From: Actinocatenispora comari
GTDB taxonomy: Bacteria > Actinomycetota > Actinomycetes > Mycobacteriales > Micromonosporaceae
Length of the DNA: 64,000 nt
Direction of reading: 5' to 3'
Assembly (NCBI RefSeq): GCF_017312725.1
Contig: NZ_BOPO01000001.1
Span: 25,103 to 89,102, forward strand
Shown here: piece by piece, positions 1 through 6,772 of the stretch
How the letters are laid out: each line of letters begins with the position of its first letter
How positions within the stretch are numbered: the stretch's first letter is position 1
The notes under the pieces: generated by a model
What the model was told of the DNA's origin: nothing
Seen by the model: only the letters and a program-made list of their open reading frames with translations
The model's database searches: none
Program-made: the position numbers and the translations under genes

Positions 1-240
1 ATCCAGGCGGCCCGCGCCGACGGCCGCTGGGACGCCGCGTACGCCCCGCAGCGCGAGGCACCGGTACCGCCCGAACTCGCCGCGGCGCTCGCCGCCGACC
101 CGGCCGCGTCGGCCCGCTTCGACGCCCTCGATCGCACCGCCCGCTACCTGCTGGTCCTCCCGCTCCTCAAGGCCCGCACCCCCACCACCCGCCAGCGCCA
201 CCTCACCACCATCCTGTCCCGCCTGACCACCAACCCCTGA
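1..240 (+). CDS. YdeI/OmpD-associated family protein, C-terminal end (partial)
   Basis: Open from the first base to a TGA at 238-240, so only the last 79 residues are present and the start lies outside the window. The segment ARADGRWDAAY near its beginning also occurs in the complete YdeI-like protein at 38146-38715 (minus strand), followed in both by a Pro-rich turn, an 'L-A-A-A' helix and a basic C-terminus, so I assign it to the same family by internal homology. Members are small cytosolic proteins of unclear biochemical role, sometimes linked to resistance to cationic peptides. The two copies in this window are clearly diverged paralogues. Confidence 0.75.
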   Translation: MQAARADGRWDAAYAPQREAPVPPELAAALAADPAASARFDALDRTARYLLVLPLLKARTPTTRQRHLTTILSRLTTNP

Positions 241-363
241 CGACCGGCCAGGGCACGCGAAGCGGGCAAGCTCCCGCTGCATGAACTGCGGCCAGCGAAA
301 AACGAGCCGGCATTGGGCGGGTACCACGAGGTGCGGAGCGGTCGCCGTACGGAAAGGTGGGGC

Positions 364-684
364 ATGCACTGCTGCGATGCGATGAGCCGGCACGCCAACG
401 CGACCTGCGACGAGCACGAGGATCCGTTCGACTGCCCGGACGCAGTGATCAGGTTCGACCCGAGATTCCAGGAGTACGGGCTCATCATCCACGACGGCGG
501 CAGCTCGAGCAGCATCATCGCCTTCTGCCCCTGGTGTGGGCATCGGCTACCCGAGTCACAACGGGACCGCTGGTTCGACGAGCTCGAGCGCCACGGCATC
601 GACCCATGGGAGGACGACGTCCCGCCGGAGTTCGAAGACGATCGCCGGCTCGGGCTCAAACGTCCCGGGTCGCCATGCCGCTGA
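364..684 (+). CDS. DUF6980 family small cysteine-rich protein
   Basis: A 106-residue protein starting MHCCDAMSRH. It carries paired cysteines near the N-terminus (HCC, then TCDEH and DCPD), a central IIHDGGSS segment, and FCPWCG followed by LPESQRDRWFDEL. This order is typical of the family now called DUF6980, and the CC, C, CPWC cysteines suggest metal binding (inference). The ATG at 364 is chosen over an in-frame ATG at 313 because GGAAAGG lies 6 bases upstream and family members begin M-x-CC. The function is unknown. The stop overlaps the next possible ATG (675) by 10 bases. Confidence 0.75.
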   Translation: MHCCDAMSRHANATCDEHEDPFDCPDAVIRFDPRFQEYGLIIHDGGSSSSIIAFCPWCGHRLPESQRDRWFDELERHGIDPWEDDVPPEFEDDRRLGLKRPGSPCR

Positions 685-901
685 CTCGGCTGACCTTCGG
701 TCAATTGCGCAAGGCCGCGAGCATTGGGCGCTCGCGCTGCTCCACGAGTACGGCGTACCGCTCGGTTGGCCGCCGTCGATGCCGCAGCCGCCGGCGTGGG
801 ACAGCGTGACGATCTCAATGATCTGGGAACTGCAGGACGCGATCCCCAAACTGATCGCCGCCCGCCGCTCATACGACGAACTCGCCCGCGCCGACGGCTA
901 G
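675..901 (+). pseudogene. Small hypothetical gene, probably frameshifted
   Basis: An ATG at 675 overlaps the end of the DUF6980 gene and opens a protein-like frame (MPLTRLTFGQLRKAAS) that becomes unnatural after about base 715. The -1 frame then takes over with good sequence (HWALALLHEYGVPLGWPP, a WELQDAIPKL helix) up to the TAG at 899-901. Adding one base near 712-722 would join the two. Either this is a single-base deletion pseudogene, or the true gene starts at a weak or internal codon in the second frame (ATG at 779). I do not recognise the family. Confidence 0.4.
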
Positions 902-987
902 GCCCCCAGCGACCGCGGCACCCATAAGGCCGATCGGTTCGTGACAGGCTGCGATCCGGGTTCGAAGTACCCGCATCGCGGAGCCCG

Positions 988-1506
988 GTGTGGTGGTGCG
1001 AAGTGGATGATGGCTCAGTGACGAAGATCGATGACGACCACGTGAAGGTCCACTTCCGCATGGACGTGGATGAGGACGGTTGGCCACCGGCCAGCGTCGA
1101 GAGTCTATGGGCGGTGGACCTCGGCGACCGCACGGTGCGGTTGGACAACACGCCCTGGTTTGCCCGCGGAGTCGCCAGCCAGGACATCGTCCGGGTGCAC
1201 CCGGACGAGGACGGTGTTCTCTGGGCCGGGGAGACAGTCCAGCCCTCGCAGAACTGCACCATCCGGCTCATCGTGCTGAAGGACGGTGGATCTGCTGCCG
1301 CGCTACAGAGCGTGCTGGAGCTTTTCCATCGCCTCGGCACGACGGGCGAAGGCATCGAGCAGTTCCGGATGGTCGCCCTGGAGGTTCCCCCGCAGGCAGA
1401 CCTGCCGAAAATCCGGCAGCTGTTGGAGCACGGCGCGACGGAGGAGTGGTGGCACTGGGAAGAAGGGTGCATCACCGCCGCCTGGAAAGCTGCCGCGCGG
1501 TCGTGA
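988..1506 (+). CDS. DUF4265 domain-containing protein
   Basis: 172 residues from a GTG with GGAG just upstream. The segment VKVHFRMDVDEDGWPP, then VESLWAVDLGD, RLDNTPWFARGVA and the later CTIRLIV give the pattern of DUF4265, a family of about 150-170 residues common in actinobacteria and proteobacteria and often found near contact-dependent or polymorphic toxin loci as candidate immunity or accessory proteins (family knowledge; no toxin is visible here). The C-terminus is acidic and Trp-rich (EEWWHWEEG). The TGA overlaps the GTG of the next fragment. Confidence 0.75.
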   Translation: MWWCEVDDGSVTKIDDDHVKVHFRMDVDEDGWPPASVESLWAVDLGDRTVRLDNTPWFARGVASQDIVRVHPDEDGVLWAGETVQPSQNCTIRLIVLKDGGSAAALQSVLELFHRLGTTGEGIEQFRMVALEVPPQADLPKIRQLLEHGATEEWWHWEEGCITAAWKAAARS

Positions 1507-1775
1507 GAACGACGGCGCCGCGCAACTACGCGCTGGACCTGCTGGCCGAGGCGATCGGCTACCGGATCCCGATCGTGGTCCTCCCGTTCGTGAACACCAA
1601 CCTCGCCGAACGCGCGACTTTCCGGCGTAGCGTGGCGGCGTTGCGCACCGAGGGGGTCCGCATCATGCTCGGCCCCGGCGAATGGCAGCCACATCCGCCC
1701 GGCGCCGGCTCGGATCGTCTGCACGAGTTCCCGTGGTCTCGGGCGCTCGACCGGGTCACGCGGGCGGCGCCCTGA
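1503..1775 (+). pseudogene. Truncated flavoprotein (C-terminal half only)
   Basis: In the frame opened by GTG 1503, which overlaps the DUF4265 stop, about 90 residues match the C-terminal half of actinobacterial flavoproteins of the FMN-dependent decarboxylase-like family: NYALDLLAEAIGYRIPIVVLPF, then FRRSVAALRTEGVRI and a closing GPGEW...PHPPG...FPW segment. The N-terminal FMN-binding half (about 90-100 residues, with the Gly-Ser/Thr turn and the N-K-W motif region) is missing. A functional member is about 180-200 residues. I read it as a remnant left by a deletion or by insertion of the DUF4265 gene. Translation from the GTG cannot be excluded. Confidence 0.6.
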
Positions 1776-1817
1776 ATTGTGGTTGTTGGGGAGGAGCCGG
1801 GTCGTTAGCTTGCCCGG

Positions 1818-2702
1818 GTGACGTATCTGAGCCCGCTGGGGTACCTGCTGGGTGTGGAAGGTGTCGCGCTGCTGCGCGGGATGCGGGAAGGTACCGGCGA
1901 CCGGACGTTCGTCGAGGCCCGGCTGGCCGAGATCCGCGAGCTGCTCGCCGATCCGACGTTGCGGGCCGCCGGTGGCCTGGACGCGGTGCCGGGCGGGATC
2001 GGTACCGACCAGGTGTACGACGAGTGGGCCGCGCACTACGACGGCCCGAACTCGATGATCGACCTCGAACAGCCGCTGGTGCGCGAGATCCTCGCCGGGT
2101 TGCCGGTCGGTACCGCTCTCGACGCCGCCTGCGGCACCGGCCGGCACGCCGAGTACCTCGCCGGGCTCGGTCACCGCGTTATCGGGGTCGACGCCAACCC
2201 GCGGATGCTCGCGGTCGCCGCAGCGAAACTGCCCGAGCTGGACCTGCGCCGGGGCATGCTCGACGCACTCCCGCTGGGCGACGACTCGGTCGATCTGGTG
2301 GTGTGCGGCCTGGCCCTGTGCCACACGCCGGACCTCGCCCCGGTGTTCGCCGAGTTCGCGCGGGTGCTCCGACCCGGCGGGCACCTGGTCGTCTCGGACC
2401 CGCACCAGGTGTTGTCGTACCTGCGCCCCACGCTGCCGCGCGCGCCGGGGCCGGACGGGCGGCGATCGATCCTCGTCGAGTACCACCGGCCGCTGAGCGC
2501 CTACCTCACCGCGGCACTCCGGTACGGTTTCCAGCTCCGGCACTGTGCCGAGCCCCAGGCGGAGCGGCCGGAACGGCCCACGGTAGCGCCGCCGATGCCG
2601 ACCGAGGTCGGCTGGGCACTGCTCGACCAGGTACCCGAGGCCGCGGCGGTGGCGCTGAGCGTCCCGTCCGTCGTGCTGCTGCACCTGCAGTCGCCCGGGT
2701 GA
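1818..2702 (+). CDS. Class I SAM-dependent methyltransferase
   Basis: 294 residues from a GTG. The Rossmann methyltransferase core starts near residue 95: motif I is ALDAACGTGRHAEYLAGLG, followed by VIGVDANPRML (acidic loop binding the ribose of S-adenosylmethionine), a motif IV-like DLVVCGLALCHT and LRPGGHLVVSDP. The N-terminal 60 residues form a helical extension. The substrate cannot be read from the sequence; the methyltransf_11/25 type core suggests a small molecule. It ends 12 bases from the convergent Smr gene. Confidence 0.85.
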   Translation: MTYLSPLGYLLGVEGVALLRGMREGTGDRTFVEARLAEIRELLADPTLRAAGGLDAVPGGIGTDQVYDEWAAHYDGPNSMIDLEQPLVREILAGLPVGTALDAACGTGRHAEYLAGLGHRVIGVDANPRMLAVAAAKLPELDLRRGMLDALPLGDDSVDLVVCGLALCHTPDLAPVFAEFARVLRPGGHLVVSDPHQVLSYLRPTLPRAPGPDGRRSILVEYHRPLSAYLTAALRYGFQLRHCAEPQAERPERPTVAPPMPTEVGWALLDQVPEAAAVALSVPSVVLLHLQSPG

Positions 2703-2714
2703 ACGGGCCCGCGG

Positions 2715-2969
2715 CTACTTGTGGCGGAAGTGGACGAAGAGGCGGCCGAAGTTGCGGGAGTCCTTTTCGACCCGGTGGTAGAGCGGCTTGATGTCGCGGC
2801 GGTCGAGAAAGCGCAGCACCCGCTTCTTGAGCTGGCCGGAGCCCTTGCCGGGGATGATTTCGACCAGGGTGGCCTTCTTGGCCAGGGCCTCCTGGATGAT
2901 GTCGTTGAGGGCGCGATCGATGTCCTGACCGCGGTTGAAGATGTCGTGCAGGTCGAGCTTGAGCTTCAT
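2715..2969 (-). CDS. Smr-domain-like small protein
   Basis: 84 residues, starting MKLKLDLHDI. The order KLDLHDI...ALNDIIQEALAKKATLVEIIPGKGSGQLKKRV resembles a stand-alone Smr (small MutS-related) domain: the LDLH motif, and the GKG(S)G motif that in Smr nucleases is part of the nucleic-acid binding face. Family members act as nickases or RNA endonucleases; activity here is inference. Its ATG overlaps the stop of the DUF2891 gene by 4 bases (ATGA), so it is translationally coupled to the pcp operon, although no link between Smr and pyroglutamate metabolism is known to me. Confidence 0.75.
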   Translation of the reverse strand: MKLKLDLHDIFNRGQDIDRALNDIIQEALAKKATLVEIIPGKGSGQLKKRVLRFLDRRDIKPLYHRVEKDSRNFGRLFVHFRHK

Positions 2970-4114
2970 CGCGTCCCCTCCTGGTTCGCCCCCACGGTAC
3001 CCGGGTCGTCTGCCAGGGCGAGACAGGCGAAGGTGGCGAGCCAGTGCGCGGTGAGGAAGCTGCCGCTGGTGAGCGCGCCGAGGCAGCGCTGCGTCTCGGT
3101 CTCGGCGAGGGTACGAAACGGCGCCACCCGCGGGTCGTCCGCCGGCAGCGCGGCGGCGAGTGCGCGCAGCTGCCAGGCGCGGGACAGGCCCAGCCCGTAC
3201 AGGTGGGACTGCTGGCTGTCGCCGGGGTCGAGCGGCGCGACCGGTCGCAGTCCCAGCGACTGGCCGGCATCGAGGCCCGCACCCGGACCGGCTGCACTCG
3301 CCTCGGCACCACCGGCTTCCGGCGCGTTCCGACCGGCGGCACTCAGCTCGGCCGCACCGGCTTCCGGCGGGTGAGGACCGGCCGCCGGCGGGAGGAAGTT
3401 CGTGAGCCAGGCCGGGAACTCGCCGGCGGGGAGGACCCGGCGCATCAGGTCGGCTTCGGACAGGCCGGCGGACAGGAAGTCCTGGCCGCTCGGTTCCCAG
3501 CCGATCGGGTAGTCGCGATCGCCGCGGTACCAGTCGTTCGCGCGATCCCGGAGGCGGGCGGCCAGCGTCTCGTCGCCGCGCGCCTGCGCGCCGTCGAGCA
3601 GCAGCGACAGCGCGAACGCGGTGTTGGCGTGGGTACCGTGCCGGACCGGCGCCGGGGTGCGGTCGAGCCAGCGGAGGGCGAGCGACGACACCGCGTCGGC
3701 GAGCGGGCCGAGCGCGGCCGACCAGCGGGCCCCGGCGGGGCAGCGGTCGGCGACGCCGGCCAGCACGTACGCCCAGGCCCACCCGTACGGTCGCTCGAAC
3801 TCCGGGTGCGAGCGCAGGTAGTCGGCCTCGACCCGGATCGCCGCCGGGGTGAGCGTCTCCCCGAGCGCCGCCTCCACCGCAGCCACGTCGATCCACTGTG
3901 GATAGTCGGTGCGCAGCCGGATCAGCAGCCAGTGCATGTGCACGCAGGAATGCCAGTCGTACGCGCCACCGAACGCCGGATGCAGCCGGCGGGGTCGCCA
4001 GGTGTCGTCCGGGCCGGCCGTGACGTGCTGGCTCGCGTACGGGAACTCGGTGCGGATGTTGCGGATCGCGGTCTCCGCGAGGGTTCCGGCGAGCTCCGCC
4101 AACCGCTCACTCAC
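2966..4114 (-). CDS. DUF2891 family protein
   Basis: 382 residues from a GTG that overlaps the pcp stop by 4 bases. Diagnostic segments are FPYASQHV, HPAFGGAYDWHSCVHMHW (conserved His/Asp/Trp cluster), YGWAWAYVLA, THANTAFALSLLLD, YPIGWEPSGQDFLS and the C-terminal GSFLTAHWLATFACLAL. DUF2891 is an all-alpha family resembling glycan-modifying toroids and is a recurrent neighbour of pcp. The biochemical activity is unknown. An Ala/Gly/Pro-rich insert of about 40 residues (around residues 245-285; bases about 3260-3380) with repeated 'P-E-A-G...E-x-S-A-A-G' units is not typical and looks like a local expansion. Confidence 0.85.
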   Translation of the reverse strand: MSERLAELAGTLAETAIRNIRTEFPYASQHVTAGPDDTWRPRRLHPAFGGAYDWHSCVHMHWLLIRLRTDYPQWIDVAAVEAALGETLTPAAIRVEADYLRSHPEFERPYGWAWAYVLAGVADRCPAGARWSAALGPLADAVSSLALRWLDRTPAPVRHGTHANTAFALSLLLDGAQARGDETLAARLRDRANDWYRGDRDYPIGWEPSGQDFLSAGLSEADLMRRVLPAGEFPAWLTNFLPPAAGPHPPEAGAAELSAAGRNAPEAGGAEASAAGPGAGLDAGQSLGLRPVAPLDPGDSQQSHLYGLGLSRAWQLRALAAALPADDPRVAPFRTLAETETQRCLGALTSGSFLTAHWLATFACLALADDPGTVGANQEGTR

Positions 4115-4731
4115 TGCTCGGCCCCGCCGGAGACCGTGATGTCCACAGTGGACGACAGCGCGGTGTCGACCACGATGCGCAGGCCGCGGGCGATGTCGGG
4201 GACCGACATGCTCGGCGCCGAGCCGTCGGTGACCTGCTCCGGCGCGTACGGGACGTGCACGAACCCGCCGCGCACCGCCGGGAACTCGGTGTCGATCAGG
4301 TGCGCCAGGCCGTAGAACACGTGGTTGCAGACGAACGTACCGGCGGTCTGCGACACCGCCGCCGGGATGCCCGCCGCGCGCAGTGCCGCGACGCACGCCT
4401 TGATCGGCAGCGACGAGAAGTACGCCGCGGGCCCGTCCGGCACGACCGGCTCGTCGATCGGTTGGGCGCCCGCGTTGTCCGGGATGCGCGCGTCGTCGAC
4501 GTTGATCGCCACCCGCTCGACCGACAGCCCGGCGCGGCCGCCGGCGAGCCCGGCGCACACCACCAGCTCCGGCTCGTACCGGTCGATCGCGGCGCGCAGC
4601 GCGGGAATCGAGCCGGCGAACGTGCACGGCAGCTCCACCGCGTGCACACCGTCCATCGTGGACACCGCGGCCCAGGACGGGTTGATGCTCGCCCCACCGA
4701 ACGGCTCGAACCCGGTCACCAACACGCTCAC
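4111..4731 (-). CDS. pcp: Pyroglutamyl-peptidase I (pyrrolidone-carboxylate peptidase)
   Basis: 206 residues, the usual size for C15 cysteine peptidases, which remove N-terminal pyroglutamate from peptides in the cytosol. The start VLVTGFEPFGG is the family hallmark. The catalytic triad is visible: Glu72 in SVERVAIN, Cys135 in TFVCNHVFY and His159 in FVHVPYAPEQ. GTG 4731 has GGAGG five bases upstream and overlaps the stop of the 27-codon micro-ORF; its own stop overlaps the DUF2891 start. The neighbouring DUF969/DUF979 membrane pair suggests import or recycling of 5-oxoproline-containing compounds (context inference). Confidence 0.95.
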   Translation of the reverse strand: MSVLVTGFEPFGGASINPSWAAVSTMDGVHAVELPCTFAGSIPALRAAIDRYEPELVVCAGLAGGRAGLSVERVAINVDDARIPDNAGAQPIDEPVVPDGPAAYFSSLPIKACVAALRAAGIPAAVSQTAGTFVCNHVFYGLAHLIDTEFPAVRGGFVHVPYAPEQVTDGSAPSMSVPDIARGLRIVVDTALSSTVDITVSGGAEQ

Positions 4732-4811
4732 ACCGCACCTCCACGGCACTCCGCCACGACCCGGCGCGCGCACGCGCACCACCCGTGACTCGCTCGTTCA
4801 CGCTCGCTCAT
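4728..4811 (-). CDS. Micro-ORF (27 aa) coupled to pcp, MSERERASHGWC type
   Basis: ATG 4811 has GGAGG upstream (within 4815-4830) and opens 27 codons beginning MSERERASHGWC and containing three cysteines. Its TGA overlaps the pcp GTG exactly (GTGA at 4728-4731). A similar micro-ORF at 49857-49937 begins MSERQRASHGCC and is coupled to a ClpP-like gene in the same manner; over the first 13 codons five of six base differences fall at third positions, which supports translation. The role may be translational coupling or attenuation (inference). It could instead be a conserved non-coding repeat that happens to stay open. Confidence 0.6.
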   Translation of the reverse strand: MSERERASHGWCACARRVVAECRGGAV

Positions 4812-4854
4812 GCCACGCCTCCGCCGCGCTCGCCGGACCACGAGGAACGGTCGT

Positions 4855-5847
4855 TCACCCGACGACCCCGAAGGCGAACACGTACATCAGGGCCATGTTG
4901 CAGAGCAGCAGCGGGATCGCGGTCGGGATCTGCGCCTTGATCGGACCGTACTTGCTGCGCATCTCCAGCAGGGCGGCCGGGACCAGGTTGAAGTTCGCGG
5001 CCATCGGGGTGCACAGCGTGCCGCAGAAGCCGGCGAGCATCCCGATCGCGAACACCGCGGCCGGGTTGCCGTGGAACTGCTGGATCAGGATCGGCCAGCC
5101 GATCGCCGCGGTCATGATCGGGAACGCCGCGAACGCGTTGCCCATGATGATGGTGAACAGCGCCATGCCCAGGCAGTACACGACGACGCCGCCGATCAGC
5201 GAACCGTGTGGCAGCACGTGGTTGGTCACCGTGCCGACCGCGGTGCCGACGCCGGCGGCGGTGAACAGCTGGCCGAGCGTGGCGAGCATCTGCGGCAGCA
5301 CCGCGGCCCAGCCGATCGCCTCCAGCAGCCGGCGGCCCTCCCGCATCGGGGCGAGCACGCCACCGGCGGCGGCGGTCGGGCGCAGCATCACCAGGCCGAC
5401 CGCGACCGCGACGATCGCCGCCACGCCGAGCCCGATCAGCGTCTCCGAACCGGCCTCCAGCAGCGGGGTCGCGCCGATCCGTACCTTCACCAGTACCGCG
5501 GCGAACAGCACGGCGACCGCCGGGATCACCAGCGCGGGGACGAACAGCAGGCTGCCGAACCGGTCCGCGCCGGCCCTGCGCTGCGCGTCGTCCGGCCCGC
5601 CGGCGGTACCGCGGGACAGCTGCCGGGTGCCCACCAGCGCGGCCATCACCAGTACGCCGATGCCCAGCGGCCAGGCGGGTGCGGTCTTGTGCACCACGAA
5701 CGTGCCGTACCCGAAGGACACCCCGAGCAGGCCCCAGAACGCGGCGCTGCCGTACCGCTTCGGGTTGCTGCGGTCGCCGACGGTCAGCGCAGCGACGCCG
5801 AGGAAGATGAGCCCGCACAGCCAGTAGAACCACTCGACCTTGATCAC
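4855..5847 (-). CDS. DUF979 family membrane protein (predicted 5-oxoproline/pyroglutamyl-linked transporter subunit)
   Basis: 330 residues with about nine hydrophobic segments. The N-terminus reads VEWFYWLCGLIFL; the core has NPKRYGSAAFWGLLGVSF, an IIMGNAFAAFPIMTAAIG segment and GFCGTLCTPMAANFN, all characteristic of DUF979. The GTG at 5847 overlaps the DUF969 stop by 4 bases. DUF969 and DUF979 nearly always occur as a pair and are repeatedly found beside pcp, so they are thought to form one permease; the transported compound is inferred from context only. A 43-base gap separates it from the micro-ORF. Confidence 0.85.
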   Translation of the reverse strand: MIKVEWFYWLCGLIFLGVAALTVGDRSNPKRYGSAAFWGLLGVSFGYGTFVVHKTAPAWPLGIGVLVMAALVGTRQLSRGTAGGPDDAQRRAGADRFGSLLFVPALVIPAVAVLFAAVLVKVRIGATPLLEAGSETLIGLGVAAIVAVAVGLVMLRPTAAAGGVLAPMREGRRLLEAIGWAAVLPQMLATLGQLFTAAGVGTAVGTVTNHVLPHGSLIGGVVVYCLGMALFTIIMGNAFAAFPIMTAAIGWPILIQQFHGNPAAVFAIGMLAGFCGTLCTPMAANFNLVPAALLEMRSKYGPIKAQIPTAIPLLLCNMALMYVFAFGVVG

Positions 5848-6554
5848 GGCTGCGGCACCTCCGCGTCGGCCTGCTTCGGCGCGAGCTCGCGCGCCATCCG
5901 GTCGAGCTGGCGGTCCAGCCACAGCAGCCGCGCGCCGTGGATGACGAACGCGCAGATCGCCGTCGGGATCGCCCACAGCGCCACGTGCAGCGCGTCGAGC
6001 TTCAGCCCGTACGTGGAGTCGACGAAGCCGGTGATGAGCAGGATCGAACCGATCGCGACGAAGATGTCCTCGCCGAAGAAGACGCCCACGGTGTCGGCGC
6101 TCGCCGCGTACCCCTTGATCTTCTCGGCCATCGTCGGCGGCACCGAGCCGTACCGGCGGGCCGCCGCGCCCTCGGCCATCGGGTAGATGAGCGGCCGCAC
6201 CGCCTGCGCCGGGCCGCCGATCGAGTTGAGCCCCAGCGCCGCCGTGACCTGCCGGATCAGCTGGTACAGGGTGAGCAGCCGGCCGGTGGTCAGCACGCCG
6301 AGCTTGGCGATCAGCCGGCGTGCCTGTTCCTGCAGGCCGAACCGTTCGATCAGGCCGATCACCGGCAGCACGATGATGAACAGCGTCACCGAGCGGCTGC
6401 CGGCGAACCCGTTGCCGAACGCGTCCAGGATCTTCATCGGCGACAGCCCGCCGAGCAGGCCGGTCACGATGCCGGCGACGGTCACCACCACGAGCGGGTT
6501 GAGCCGTAACGCGAACCCGACCACGACCAGCAGCACACCGATCAACACCAGCAT
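5844..6554 (-). CDS. DUF969 family membrane protein
   Basis: 236 residues starting MLVLIGVLLVVVGFAL at an ATG with GGAGG five bases upstream; an upstream in-frame ATG (6599) lacks this. The segments ALRLNPLVVVTVAGIVTGLL, GNGFAGSRSVTLFIIVLPVIGLIERFGL, LNSIGGPAQAVRPLIYPMAEGAA and FFGEDIFVAIGSILLI define DUF969. Five to six membrane helices are expected. It is the first gene of the coupled operon that runs through DUF979, the micro-ORF, pcp, DUF2891 and Smr, and it is divergent from the serine hydrolase across 218 bases. Confidence 0.85.
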   Translation of the reverse strand: MLVLIGVLLVVVGFALRLNPLVVVTVAGIVTGLLGGLSPMKILDAFGNGFAGSRSVTLFIIVLPVIGLIERFGLQEQARRLIAKLGVLTTGRLLTLYQLIRQVTAALGLNSIGGPAQAVRPLIYPMAEGAAARRYGSVPPTMAEKIKGYAASADTVGVFFGEDIFVAIGSILLITGFVDSTYGLKLDALHVALWAIPTAICAFVIHGARLLWLDRQLDRMARELAPKQADAEVPQP

Positions 6555-6772
6555 CGCGGCCTCCGTCTCCCGACCACCCGCGTATCCGGTGATTCGCACC
6601 TTATGGAGATATGCGGTCGCCGCACAAGAGGTCTCGTCGTCGGGGTTCGGTCACGGTCGGTCGAGCCTCCCCGTCCGCCTCGCCGTACCTTGTCGGGTGG
6701 GGGTGGCCCCACCCGACAGTGGCGGGATCGCTGGCTGTGTCCGGAATGGTCGCGCCCCTAGGTTCGGTGGGC

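Noticed and set aside
144..2684. 846-residue open frame on the minus strand
   Set aside because: Arg/Pro/His-rich composition with no family features, antisense to recognisable DUF4265 and methyltransferase genes; a high-GC shadow frame.
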